The position numbers and the translations under genes are program-made. Under the pieces are notes generated by a model. The model did no database searches. It was not told the DNA's origin and saw only the letters and a program-made list of their open reading frames with translations. From Rhizobium metallidurans (GTDB lineage Bacteria; Pseudomonadota; Alphaproteobacteria; Rhizobiales; Rhizobiaceae), in the NCBI RefSeq assembly GCF_014196505.1, contig NZ_JACIDW010000012.1, positions 62,001-126,000 on the forward strand: a stretch of DNA of 64,000 bases, written 5' to 3'. Shown here piece by piece: positions 7,218 to 16,300 of the stretch (its first letter is position 1; each line of letters opens with the position of its first letter).

Positions 7218-7449
7218 TGTTTCCTCCTTTTATTTTTTTCTATGTTCGGAATATAGGCAGTCTCGTCGGACGCAGTAGACCCGCCGCGGCAGCCGAGGCC
7301 TGGCGTCGGCGATCCCGAAGATCGAAAGTGGACGCTCAGAGTTCTCATCAATGATGCGAACCGGTCGCCGTTCAAGGCTGCCGTGACAAATCTTAAGTGC
7401 CGATCTGAGCCATGCCTCGCCGAGGAACCGCTTGCATTGTGGAGGAATT

Positions 7450-7710
7450 GTGTACACATTTCCCGCTCAAACGGAGCCTCGCCATGCCTCAGTCTCGCCA
7501 GTAGACATCATCACCTCCTTTCTCAAGCAGGTCGAGGATGGCCAGCGGTTTGTCCTCACCTCCCATCACAAGGTTGTCGCGGAAATCGGGCCGCCATCAA
7601 AGGACATTGTCGCTCGCAAGCCCGGCGCGTTGCGCGGGAAGATCAAAGGTGCCGATGACTTCGACAGCCTGCCGGCGGATGCTCTGTCGTCCATGGAAGA
7701 CGAGGCGTGA
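7450..7710 (+). CDS. Phd/YefM-type antitoxin of a VapC-like toxin
   Basis: An 86-residue protein read from a GTG at 7450, which has GGAGGA just upstream (close spacing). The middle part, FLKQVEDGQRFVLTSHHKVVAEI, follows the Phd/YefM pattern in which an N-terminal DNA-binding fold is followed by a V-x-GE-x(V/I)-T-R-G-P-A-like strand. The C-terminus KPGALRGKIKGADDFDSLP is typical of antitoxins paired with PIN toxins. Its stop overlaps the toxin start (GTGA). The N-terminus is atypical and could have a different start. Confidence 0.75.
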   Translation: MYTFPAQTEPRHASVSPVDIITSFLKQVEDGQRFVLTSHHKVVAEIGPPSKDIVARKPGALRGKIKGADDFDSLPADALSSMEDEA

Positions 7711-8105
7711 GGTTACTCCTCGATACGCATGCCTTGTTGTGGTGGCTGAACGACGACGGGAAGCTGGGGAACCATGCGCGTGGCCTTATCGGCGATTCTG
7801 AGGACGACGTTCTTGTCAGTGCTGTCTCCCTGTGGGAAATCACCGTGAAGCTGCGGATCGGCAAGCTTGATGCCGATTTAGACGAGATTCTTGCGATCTT
7901 GCCGGCGGAGGGTTTTGATCGGCTTGATATCACCGATGCGCATCTTGTCGCTCTTGCGGCTCTTCCGCTTCATCACCGCGATCCCTTCGATCATCTTCTC
8001 ATGGCGCAGGCGGTGGCGGAGGGAGCGCATTTCGTTTCGCAGGATCAGCATGTCGCGCTTTACGGCGTTCCGTTCGTGACGTGCTCGGATCCTGTCGCCT
8101 TGTGA
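7707..8105 (+). CDS. vapC: VapC-like PIN-domain ribonuclease toxin
   Basis: A 132-residue PIN-domain protein. MRLLLDTHALLWWL supplies the first catalytic aspartate, SAVSLWEITVK the glutamate, and HHRDPFDHLLMAQA the later aspartates that bind magnesium in this family. Toxins of this type cleave RNA, usually tRNA or rRNA loops. It starts with GTG overlapping the antitoxin stop by four bases, the usual arrangement for tight stoichiometry. The pair probably helps to stabilise the plasmid. Confidence 0.88.
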   Translation: MRLLLDTHALLWWLNDDGKLGNHARGLIGDSEDDVLVSAVSLWEITVKLRIGKLDADLDEILAILPAEGFDRLDITDAHLVALAALPLHHRDPFDHLLMAQAVAEGAHFVSQDQHVALYGVPFVTCSDPVAL

Positions 8106-8713
8106 TCCTCGCGTTTGGTTCTGCCGCCGAAGCCGGCCCCCGATCGCTCGGACGCGACGCTGCCATGGCGGCGTGTCTAGCGGATACCAGCGGCTGGGGC
8201 GGCCGGCGCTGGGGCCGAGTTGCTGAAGGCCGTATCCGGTCCTCCATGCGAATGGCGTCATCCGATATTGTCGCACGGTCCGCAGGCGACGATGCGGTCA
8301 CTGTGCCGACCTCGCGGACACGCAAAGGTGTGAACTCGGCGGAGGCGTGCTCATCGCGCGCAGCAGCTGCGACAAGGCGAGGGCATGACGTTGACCCGGA
8401 CGGCGGCGAAGTGCTCACGAGGCGCGTGGCCAATATTCCGCAGCGCTGGACCGGGCAGCCATGGGTTATCGCGCCCTTCAGTTGCCCCGAACCATTCCCG
8501 TTTTATGTCGCTCGTATAGACGACCGCCTGCTTTAGCGGCCAACCCCTAAAGGGGTAAGTCTCGCCCAAAATTTTTGCGAAATTCGATTTCAGTTGTTTG
8601 CTTCTGGTGGAAAATAGAATTTCGCAAAATTTTTGCCCGAGCTGACCGCAGCAGTCGGCCGTCTCTTCGTGCGCCATCGGGAATGGTCCCGAGCAACCGA
8701 AGGAGCAAGTACC
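8106..8713. repeat. Gene-free 608 bp with AT-rich inverted and direct repeats
   Basis: No believable gene is seen from 8106 to 8713. ACCCCT-AA-AGGGGT forms a small hairpin at 8542-8555. An AT-rich pair follows: AAAATTTTTGCGAAATTC at 8567-8584 and GAATTTCGCAAAATTTT at 8616-8632, inverted with a 31-base gap and one indel. AAAATTTTTGC is also directly repeated (8567-8577, 8625-8635). The half-site TTGCGAAATT recurs as a perfect palindrome upstream of traC (13182-13195). The position upstream of the DUF736 gene suggests an operator or leader region. Confidence 0.5.
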
Positions 8714-9037
8714 ATGGCCACCACGATCGCAACCCTGACGCAGAAGACCGACGGCATCCTCGAAGGCGTCTTCGCCACCATCCGGGTCAACGCCCCGATC
8801 GCCATCGTCCCGAACGCCAACAAGGCAAGCGAGGAAGCGCCCGACTACCGGGTCATCCACCGCAAGACCGGCTTCGAGATCGGCGCAGGCTGGAACCGCA
8901 TCGCCCGCCAGACCGGCGAGGAATATCTCTCGGTCAAGCTGGAGGCCCCCGAGATCGGCGTGATCTTCGGCAATCTCGCTCAGGCGCCTGGCGGCGATCC
9001 GAACAAGAAGGTGATCCTCTGGAATAACCCGAACTGA
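8714..9037 (+). CDS. DUF736 family plasmid protein
   Basis: A 107-residue protein beginning MATTIATLTQKTDG and containing PDYRVIHRKTGFEIGAGW and YLSVKLEAPE, the recognised core of DUF736. The family is nearly confined to alphaproteobacterial plasmids and integrative elements and often lies near conjugation genes; its function is unknown. The start at 8714 is preferred to upstream in-frame starts because it gives the standard family N-terminus. An AT-rich repeat lies about 80 bases upstream. Confidence 0.85.
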   Translation: MATTIATLTQKTDGILEGVFATIRVNAPIAIVPNANKASEEAPDYRVIHRKTGFEIGAGWNRIARQTGEEYLSVKLEAPEIGVIFGNLAQAPGGDPNKKVILWNNPN

Positions 9038-9384
9038 ACGGCAAGCGAGCGGCCCCGAGCGATCGGGGCCGGCTCTAGCGTGTGAGTTCAATTGACCGGA
9101 ACGATTGGCGGGAATGAGCGCGGGCATCGAGCCCGCGATCCTTCCTTTTGGTGCCAAACGAGACCAAACCCTGTCTGCTCAGAACGTCAAGTCTGCCGTG
9201 AGCATCGCGCCGCCTCAAGGACTTCGCGGCCCCGCCAATTTTCAGCCGACGCCCTGAAGGGCGCCGCCAGAAAATCGGTTCCTCCACTCGCCGCCTCCGA
9301 CGGTCGCCTGCGGCGATCCTTGACCCGGCCCGATCCTCACGACCCCCGGGCGTCATCTTTCACACTGTCAAGGAGATGACGACG
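9038..9384. other. Gene-free spacer after DUF736
   Basis: No gene is supported in these 347 bases. A short hairpin GCCCT-GA-AGGGC lies at 9251-9262. The strands carry only out-of-frame, Arg/Ser-rich reading frames. Confidence 0.4.
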
Positions 9385-9552
9385 ATGACCTACGACCTCG
9401 AAATCCACATTGAAGAACTGCGTGCCGAGGCAAACCATTGCGACCCGGCAGAGCGCGCCCAGATCATCGCGGAACTGGACGAGGCCCGCGCCGCACTGGC
9501 AGCGGCGACCGCCGCTCAAGACGCCGAGCGCGCCGGCGAGCCTCCCCACTGA
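9385..9552 (+). CDS. Small helical protein (55 aa)
   Basis: A 55-codon frame, MTYDLEIHIEELRAEANHCD..., with AGGAG at 9371-9375 giving a 9-base spacing to the ATG at 9385 (an in-frame ATG at 9376 lies too close to that site). The protein is a predicted acidic helix rich in Ala and Glu. The stop codon lies within the loop of an intrinsic terminator, which supports a complete transcription unit. No family is recognised; similar short proteins accompany DUF736 genes on rhizobial plasmids. Confidence 0.6.
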   Translation: MTYDLEIHIEELRAEANHCDPAERAQIIAELDEARAALAAATAAQDAERAGEPPH

Positions 9553-9563
9553 GGGAGGTTTTT
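9541..9563 (+). terminator. Rho-independent terminator
   Basis: CCTCCC (9541-9546), loop CACTGA, GGGAGG (9553-9558) followed directly by TTTTT. The loop contains the stop codon of the small upstream gene. Confidence 0.85.
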
Positions 9564-9645
9564 GCCTTGCCATCCGGGTCAGTCGTGCCGGATCGACCGG
9601 CACGACGGACCAAAGCTTCGCTTCCCCCATCAAAATTTTCGCGGA

Positions 9646-9984
9646 CTAATAATCGCCCAGTGTCTGGATCGGTTTTGGCTTGTATCCGCGCGCTCGCCTT
9701 TTGCGAAGCAATTCGAGAAACAGAGAAACAGCCTCCTCTTCGCGACGGAAGTGATGGACTTTCGCCTGGCCGGCTGTCCCGATCCTGCCCCAACGGCGCA
9801 CCAGTCTTGGTGTGCCGAACAGTGTCGATTCGATCGTCAGCAGATAGAAGCGCCCCATGTTCCGTTCGGGATCCACGCGTTCGATATAGAGGCTGTAGGG
9901 CTGTGCGAGCATGACCGAAGAATCGCCTGTCTCGCTTTCAGCGTCCAACGACACTTTTGAATCCGACGGGATGGTTCGATTCAT
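9646..9984 (-). CDS. WGR domain protein
   Basis: A 112-residue protein whose second half is a WGR domain: LYIERVDPERNMGRFYLL, LVRRWGRIGTAGQAKVHHF, then a helix EEEAVSLFLELLRKRRARGY. The motif RRWGRIG is the signature. WGR domains bind nucleic acid in PARP enzymes and MolR-like proteins; stand-alone copies are common on alphaproteobacterial plasmids without a known role. The first 25 residues are polar and probably disordered. The gene is convergent with the small gene at 9385. Confidence 0.85.
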   Translation of the reverse strand: MNRTIPSDSKVSLDAESETGDSSVMLAQPYSLYIERVDPERNMGRFYLLTIESTLFGTPRLVRRWGRIGTAGQAKVHHFRREEEAVSLFLELLRKRRARGYKPKPIQTLGDY

Positions 9985-10331
9985 CTTGGTGATGGATGGG
10001 CAGGTGAGATAAACGGTGCTCGGGCGAGCCGGCCTACGGCCGACCGCTCACTACTCGCGCCGTTCCGCCGCTCCCCGAGCCGGCGCTGCCGTCTCGGCCT
10101 TCGGTGACGATCACTCTCGCGGGGACGAGACGGCCGGATCGACCGGCCGCCTCGTCGCAAGCGGATACCCTTCCCGCACCCAGCCGGCCGAGCGCTTGAT
10201 GTGGTCGATCCGGCGTCTCATGGACTCGCGAGCTTCACCGATCCGTCCTTGCTCCAGCTGCCGTCTCGAACTAGACTCACTGAAATCCGTTAGTTTGATC
10301 CTGTCGGCTCGCCAGCGAAAGAGAGGGTGCG
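9985..10331. other. Spacer with a possible minus-strand remnant
   Basis: No strong gene is seen in these 347 bases. On the minus strand a frame ending at 10111 encodes RIGEARESMRRRIDHIKRSA followed by GWVREGYPLATRRP; with an ATG at 10221 it would give 36 residues. The composition is protein-like, but there is no clear ribosome site and the frame has no start further upstream, so it may be a relic of a small plasmid gene. Confidence 0.3.
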
Positions 10332-10730
10332 ATGAACGAAAATCAATCCCTCGCCAGCGCGGGCCGTCAGCTCGACAAGCAAAACCCGCTCTCCCGCATG
10401 CTCCGTTACATCGCCCGCGTCGTCACGACGCTCGCCATCGGGCTCGTGCTTGGCGTTTTCTATTGCGCTTGGCATCTCGCCTTCTTTCTCCTGTGCATGT
10501 TCCGCCCCGTCATCAACGTGCTGATGCTCGGTGGGGTCATCATGCTGCCGATCTCATTTGCTGCCTTCGTCAAGCCTGAGGCCGCCAACGGAATGCCATT
10601 CTGGGTGTTTCTCCTGATGGCGGCGGGCTTCATTGCGTTTGCCCTCGGCTATTCGAAATTCATCGACCGATTCACGCCGCCCAGCGAGACCGACCCCTTC
10701 GAACGATACCGCCGCCGTGACTGGCAATGA
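10332..10730 (+). CDS. Small inner-membrane protein (132 aa)
   Basis: It has about three or four hydrophobic segments: residues 27-50 (VVTTLAIGLVLGVFYCAWHL), 53-80 and 88-108. The N-terminus (MNENQSLASAGRQLDKQNPLS) and C-terminus (FTPPSETDPFERYRRRDWQ) are polar. The ribosome site is AGAGAGGGTGCG. The gene is convergent with traG, the two stops lying about 12 bases apart. The family is not recognised; proteins of this layout accompany traG on rhizobial conjugative plasmids, and a transfer-linked role is possible. Confidence 0.6.
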   Translation: MNENQSLASAGRQLDKQNPLSRMLRYIARVVTTLAIGLVLGVFYCAWHLAFFLLCMFRPVINVLMLGGVIMLPISFAAFVKPEAANGMPFWVFLLMAAGFIAFALGYSKFIDRFTPPSETDPFERYRRRDWQ

Positions 10731-10742
10731 CACGCCCGGTCC

Positions 10743-12665
10743 TCATGGCCTTCCCGGTTTGACAAACCGGTTGACCTCAGCGGCCTCGTCCATGTCCTTC
10801 CGCCGGAAGTAGATCGCTCGTCCGCAGCGGATTGGGCTATGGCCCTGGACGATGATGATCTGCTCGTCCTTTCGCATCGATTGCGTGATCTCGTGCGGCA
10901 TGATCAGCGGCCGGCGCTGGAAGTTGATGTTTTCGGATTTTCGCGAGGCGCTGTTTTTCGTATCCCAGCCGAGGTTGCGGGAGCTGCCCTTGACCTCGAC
11001 GGTCATTTCTCCGCATTGCGCCGAAACGTTGCGCGCCGTGTCCAGCGCTTTGATCGCGGCGTAACTTGCAAAAGCGCAGCCGTCAATCCATGACACAGCA
11101 CCATCTTTTCCAAAGTGGCGCTCCAACTGGCCGACCGACTGGTACAGCAACATCATGCTGACCCCGTACTTGCGGCCACGATCGCGGGCCTCCTCGAGCA
11201 CGCGCATGTAGCCGAGCAGATCGACCTCGTCTAACATGAACAGTGCCCTGCGCTCGAATGCGCCGTCGGCTTCGATCATCGCATTGATCAGCGAACCTAT
11301 GATCACCCGACCGATCCCTGGATAGGATCGCAGGATAGACGCGGGGATATTGAGGAACACGTCTTTCTTTCCGGAAGCGATTTCGCTCGATTTGAAGGTG
11401 TTGCCGCAAACGAGCGCCGCGTAGTTGTCGAGCGACAGCCATTGGGTATCCTTCGAGGCCGTCGAATAGACGCCCGAAAATGTCTGTTCGGTCATGTTGA
11501 CGAATACGCCCAGCGTTTCGCGGATGAAGGCGGAGGCCGAATTTTCCTGCACATCGCGGAGCATAGCAAGCACCGACGTCTCAGGCTCGGATACGATCTG
11601 GCGCAGACTGTGCAGGTTTCGCCGGCCATCATATTCCGGGGATAGCATCACATGAGCGAGCAGACCGGTCAGCAGGTTGTGCGCCTGGCTTTGGAAATAA
11701 GACCCGGTCGAACTCTCGAAGCGCATGCTCTCCGAAAGCAGCATGTGGGCGATGCCGACAATGTCCTCCTCCTTTTTCTTCGACGTCTCGATCCCGTCGA
11801 GAACATTGAAGCCCATAATCGGATTTGCCGGGTCGAGCACCACGACCTCGCGCCGGAGTTTATTGCGCCTGTGATCGACGACCATCGGAGCAACCTCGGT
11901 GGATGGGTCGAGGCAAATGATCGGCCCGGTGTAGCGCAGCGCCGTCGGTATGACCGTGCTGGTCGTCTTGTATCCACCGGACCCGGCAAAGAAGAGCATG
12001 TGGGTGGAATCGAAATCGAGCTTGTAGGTGAGAAGCGGTGCTGTTCCACCACGCCCCCATGTGGCCCGGTCGACCGGATCGAACGGCAGCTCATGGACGA
12101 GTTCCTTGTCGACCCGGTAACGCTCGCCGATGACGATTTCGCCTTCATCGGGAAACAGCCGTCCTGCCGCCGACATCGGCAGCCAGTCCGCATCTCCGAA
12201 CGTCCCTCGCTTGGCACGCTTCACCGGTTCGGGCACGACGCTGGAAATGCGAGCGGAGACGGCGGCCGCCATGAAGCCGGCCACCCCACTTAGGACCGCG
12301 ACCATATCGAGAAAGGACAGAGCTCGATCCCAGGTCAGCACGCCGCGCTCAACGGGCGGCTCAAGTCGCACGAACTCGCGCAGCCCATAGAAGCCCGCCA
12401 TCAAAAGAAAGCAGAGAAACCCCACCATCGCCACCGGTCTTCGCCGATGCAGGGGCAACGCCCAAACCGCCAGCAGTCCAGCCAGTGGCCCGAACAACAG
12501 CACCGGCAATGGTGACGCGCGCAAGAACCAGTATTGCGTTTTCCCTGTCATGCCGGCGGCCAGTTCCGGCCAACGCCAGTTGGCGACATAGAAGGCAAAG
12601 CCGGTGACAACGATCGGGACGAGCATGAGCAACAGGCTGGGATGCGGTCTGGCCTTCACCGTCAT
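10743..12665 (-). CDS. traG: Ti-type type IV coupling protein TraG (VirD4 family)
   Basis: A 640-residue coupling protein that delivers the relaxase-DNA complex to the secretion channel. About four hydrophobic segments occupy the first 150 residues, followed by a cytoplasmic ATPase. Walker A is AGSGGYKTTS at about residue 230; Walker B is RALFMLDEVDLLG at about 475. The motif LLYQSVGQLERHFGKDG matches the TraG/VirD4 family. Its start overlaps the end of traD by four bases, giving the order traC-traD-traG, as in the Ti plasmid traCDG operon. No sign of damage is seen. Confidence 0.95.
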   Translation of the reverse strand: MTVKARPHPSLLLMLVPIVVTGFAFYVANWRWPELAAGMTGKTQYWFLRASPLPVLLFGPLAGLLAVWALPLHRRRPVAMVGFLCFLLMAGFYGLREFVRLEPPVERGVLTWDRALSFLDMVAVLSGVAGFMAAAVSARISSVVPEPVKRAKRGTFGDADWLPMSAAGRLFPDEGEIVIGERYRVDKELVHELPFDPVDRATWGRGGTAPLLTYKLDFDSTHMLFFAGSGGYKTTSTVIPTALRYTGPIICLDPSTEVAPMVVDHRRNKLRREVVVLDPANPIMGFNVLDGIETSKKKEEDIVGIAHMLLSESMRFESSTGSYFQSQAHNLLTGLLAHVMLSPEYDGRRNLHSLRQIVSEPETSVLAMLRDVQENSASAFIRETLGVFVNMTEQTFSGVYSTASKDTQWLSLDNYAALVCGNTFKSSEIASGKKDVFLNIPASILRSYPGIGRVIIGSLINAMIEADGAFERRALFMLDEVDLLGYMRVLEEARDRGRKYGVSMMLLYQSVGQLERHFGKDGAVSWIDGCAFASYAAIKALDTARNVSAQCGEMTVEVKGSSRNLGWDTKNSASRKSENINFQRRPLIMPHEITQSMRKDEQIIIVQGHSPIRCGRAIYFRRKDMDEAAEVNRFVKPGRP

Positions 12666-12883
12666 TCCGCAGCCTCCGCGAAGCTTTCGGTTGCGGGCGC
12701 CTTGAAGGCGACCTCGCCGATATCGCGAAGGCGCCGATGTTCAGCGGTTCCTGGCACGACCTGCGTCAGTTCGAGAAGCCCGCCGAGCAGGAACGCCCGG
12801 TCGGCCTTTGAGAGGCCCGCCCTGACCACGATGCCGCCAAGCACGAATTTCTCGCGCGCCTCCCTCTTTCGCTCAACTGTCAT
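12662..12883 (-). CDS. traD: Conjugal transfer protein TraD (Ti type)
   Basis: A 73-residue protein starting MTVERKREAREKFVLGGIVV, which matches the small Ti-type TraD pattern (RKxxAREKFxLGGIVVKAGL then an AFLLG helix). A longer frame to 13018 exists but would duplicate the traC coding region. It lies between traC and traG and overlaps both by a few bases. It has a short helical fold and probably acts as an accessory to the relaxosome or coupling protein; its biochemical role is not established. Confidence 0.88.
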   Translation of the reverse strand: MTVERKREAREKFVLGGIVVRAGLSKADRAFLLGGLLELTQVVPGTAEHRRLRDIGEVAFKAPATESFAEAAE

Positions 12884-13160
12884 GAGGAACCTCCGTCGCC
12901 GCTCCAGCCCCACCATTTGCCTGTCCACGTGGCGAAGCAGGTGAGCCACCAGACCCTTTCTTCTCACCTTTGCGAAATCGCGCTGCGATCTCTTCGAAGA
13001 TGCGATCGACCTCCTCATCAGCGATCTCCATTTCCGCCAGCCCGGACTTCGTCGCGGCGCGCGCGAAGCGATCGGCTGATTTGACTATCAAAGTTTTCTT
13101 GCGTTCACGCAGCTTCTCGATTTGAGCGTCGATGTCCAGAATTGCCGATTTTGTAGCCAT
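12873..13160 (-). CDS. traC: Conjugal transfer protein TraC (Ti type)
   Basis: A 95-residue protein starting MATKSAILDIDAQIEKLRER, with a coiled-coil N-terminus and a Gly/Pro/Ser-rich tail. It matches TraC of the Ti traCDG operon, a relaxosome accessory. The ATG at 13160 is preferred over an upstream one at 13196 because it fits the family N-terminus. A perfect palindrome (13182-13195) lies in the leader, and the oriT is about 165 bases upstream, between traC and traA as in Ti plasmids. Confidence 0.88.
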   Translation of the reverse strand: MATKSAILDIDAQIEKLRERKKTLIVKSADRFARAATKSGLAEMEIADEEVDRIFEEIAARFRKGEKKGSGGSPASPRGQANGGAGAATEVPHDS

Positions 13161-13181
13161 GATAAGCCTCTGATGTCCGAT

Positions 13182-13195
13182 TGCGAAATTTCGCA
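13182..13195. promoter_or_regulatory. Palindromic operator candidate upstream of traC
   Basis: TGCGAAATTTCGCA is a perfect 14-bp palindrome 22 bases upstream of the traC start, in the promoter zone of the traC-traD-traG operon. The same half-site (TTGCGAAATT / AATTTCGCAA) occurs twice upstream of the DUF736 gene at 8574-8584 and 8616-8627, so a shared DNA-binding regulator is plausible. Confidence 0.5.
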
Positions 13196-13324
13196 TTTGT
13201 CATTTAACTTACTAGAAAATGGTAGTCAAATATGTCACCATGCACAAGTCCCAAAACGTCGATGCCGGAATTCCGGCTGGGCCGTCTTCCGGAAAAGCGG
13301 CATCGGCCCTGCGGTCCGATCGAT

Positions 13325-13360
13325 TTGAGGGCGCAATATACGTCGCTGGCGCGACGTGCT
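13325..13360. other. Origin of transfer (oriT), Ti/RSF1010-like nic region
   Basis: GGCGCAATATACGTCGC at 13330-13346 is followed by a stem ACGTCGC (13340-13346), loop TGGC, GCGACGT (13351-13357). The GGGCGCAATTATACGTCGCTG-like core and hairpin are those of Ti-plasmid oriT sites, which lie between the divergent traC and traA genes exactly as here. The exact nick position is not marked by sequence alone. Confidence 0.8.
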
Positions 13361-13381
13361 CGGAAGGTCTGGAGACGACAA

Positions 13382-16300
13382 GTGGCGATCATGTTCGTCA
13401 GAGCGCAGGTGATCAGCAGGGGAGCGGGACGCAGCATCGTCTCCGCCGCCGCCTATCGTCACCGTGCGCGAATGATGGATGAGCAGGCCGGAACGTCCTT
13501 TAGCTACCGTGGTGGCGAAGCCGAACTGAAGCACGAGGAGCTGGCGCTGCCCGACCGGATTCCGGCATGGCTGCGCACGGCCATCGACGGCAAGACGGCC
13601 GCGGCGGCAAGCGAGGTGCTTTGGAATTCCGTGGATGCGTTCGAGACGAGGGCGGACGCGCAGCTTGCCCGCGAACTGATCATCGCTCTGCCGGAAGAGC
13701 TGACGCGGTCCGAGAATATTGCTCTGGTGCGGGAGTTCGTCCGGGACAATCTGACCCCGAAGGGGATGATCGCCGACTGGGTCTATCACGACAAGGACGG
13801 CAATCCGCACATCCATCTGATGACCACGCTCAGGCCGCTGACCGAGGAGGGTTTTGGGCCAAAGAAGGTGCCGGTGCTTGGCGCGGACGGCGAGCCCCTT
13901 CGCGTCGTCACGCCGGATCGGCCGAATGGCAAGATCGTCTACAAGCTGTGGGCCGGGGACAAGGAGACGATGAAAGGCTGGAAGATTGCCTGGGCGGAAA
14001 CGACCAACCGGCATCTGGCGCTCGCCGGTCATGATATCCGCCTCGACGGACGTTCCTATGCCGAACAAGGGCTCGACGGCATCGCGCAGAGACATCTTGG
14101 GCCGGAAAAGGCGGCTCTCGCCCGCAAGGGCGTCGAGATGTATTTCGCGCCGGCCGATCTGGCGCGACGGCAGGACATGGCCGACCGGTTGCTCGCCGAA
14201 CCCGAACTTTTGCTGAAGCAGCTTGGCAATGAACGGTCCACCTTCGATGAGCGTGATATTGCCAAGGCGCTGCATCGCACTGTCGACGATCCCACAGATT
14301 TCGCAAACATTCGCGCACGGCTGATGGCGTCCGACGATCTGGTTCTGCTGAAGCCGCAGCAGGTGGATCGGCAGACGGGAAAAGTTAGCGAGCCCGCCGT
14401 CTTCACCACGCGCGAGATCCTGCGCATCGAATTTGACATGGCGCAGTCTGCGCAAGTCCTGTCGCAGCGAAAAGGCTTCGGCATCAGCGATAGGAAGATT
14501 GCCGCGGCGGTACGGGTTGTCGAAACGGCCGATCCAGAAAAACCCTTTACGCTCGACCAGGAGCAGGTCGATGCCATCAGGCACGTTGCTGGGGAGAATG
14601 GCATCGCTGCCGTTGTCGGCCTGGCCGGGGCGGGGAAGTCGACGCTGCTCGCCGCCGCGCGGGTCGCCTGGGAAAGCGAAAATCATCGTGTCTTCGGGGC
14701 GGCTCTCGCCGGCAAGGCGGCCGAAGGCCTGGAGGACAGTTCCGGCATCAAGGCGCGGACACTCGCCTCCTGGGAACTCGCCTGGGCGAACGGCCGCGAT
14801 CTGCTTGGTCGCGGTGACGCCTTTGTCATCGATGAGGCCGGCATGGTCTCGTCACAGCAGATGGCGCGCGTCCTTAAGACAGCGGAGGATGCCGGTGCGA
14901 AGGTGGTTCTGGTTGGCGATGCGATGCAGCTTCAGCCGATCCAGGCCGGTGCGGCCTTCCGGGCGATTGCAGAACGGATCGGTTCTGCCGAACTGGCCGG
15001 TGTGCGCCGTCAGCGCGAGGACTGGGCGCGTGAGGCCTCTCGTCTTTTCGCCCGTGGGAAGGTCGAGGAAGCGCTGGATGTTTATGCACGTGAGGGACGG
15101 ATTTTTGAGGCGGAGAGCCGGGCTGACATCGTCGAGCGCATCGTCATCGACTGGGCCGATGCACGCCGTGGCCTCGTCCGGAACATTGCCGATAGCGAAC
15201 AGCCGGTCCGGTTGCGCGGTGACGAGTTGCTTGTCCTCGCCCATACCAATGACGACGTGAAGCGGCTCAATGAGGCGCTGCGTCAGGTCATGAGAGATGA
15301 CGGCGCACTGACGGCTGCCCGCGAATTTCAGACGGAGCGTGGCGTGCGAGAGTTCGCCGCCGGCGACAGGATCATCTTCCTCGAAAACGCTCGCTTCCTC
15401 GAACCGCGCGCAAGGCGTCTCGGTCCTCAATATGTCAAGAACGGCATGCTTGGAACGGTCGTTTCCACTGGCGATAAACGCGGCGATCCTCTGTTGTCGG
15501 TCCGTCTCGACAATGGACGCGACGTCGTCATCAGCGAGGACAGTTATCGCAACATCGATCACGGCTATGCCGCAACGATCCATAAGTCACAAGGAGCCAC
15601 CGTCGACCGGACCTTCGTTCTCGCCACCGGCATGATGGACCAGCACCTCACCTATGTGTCGATGACCCGTCATCGGGATCGTGCCGATCTCTATGCGGCC
15701 CGTGAGGACTTCGAGCCGAAACCCGAATGGGGTGGCAAATCCCGGGTCGATCATGCCGCCGGCGTTATCGGCGAGCTGGTCGAGACCGGGATGGCAAAGT
15801 TCCGGCCCCATGACGAGGATGCCGACGAAAGTCCCTATGCTGATGTGAAGACGGATGATGGAGCCGTCCATCGTCTCTGGGGCGTCAGTCTGCCGAAGGC
15901 GCTGGAAGAGGGCGGCGTCTCGGAAGGCGATACGGTGGCCCTGCGCAAGGATGGCGTCGAACGGGTCACGGTCACTGTGCCTGTCATCGACGAGAAAACG
16001 GGGAACAAGAGTTTCGAGGAACGGACGGTCGATCGGAATGTCTGGACTGCGGCACTGAAGGAAACGGCCGACGCCCGTCGGGAGCGGATCGAGCGCGAGA
16101 GCCACCGGCCGGAATTGTTCAAGCAGCTTGTCGAGCGTCTCGGCCGGTCTGGCGCGAAGACCACAACGCTCGATTTCGAGAGCGAGGAAGGTTACCAGGC
16201 GCATGCCCGCGATTTTGCCCGGCGCCGCGGCATCGACTTGGCTGCCGAGGTCGCGGCCGGGATGGAGGAAGGGATCGGCCAGCGGCTGGCCTGGCTTGCG

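Noticed and set aside
8106..8540. Rightward or leftward genes after vapC
   Set aside because: The frames are Arg/Ser/Pro-rich without ribosome sites; no supported gene.
8351..9157. Minus-strand frame opposite the DUF736 gene
   Set aside because: The DUF736 gene on the plus strand has a standard N-terminus and length; the minus frame is a Gly/Asp/Arg-rich shadow.
13235..14686. Minus-strand frame of 483 codons opposite traA
   Set aside because: Antisense shadow of the relaxase domain; no ribosome site and no family-like pattern.
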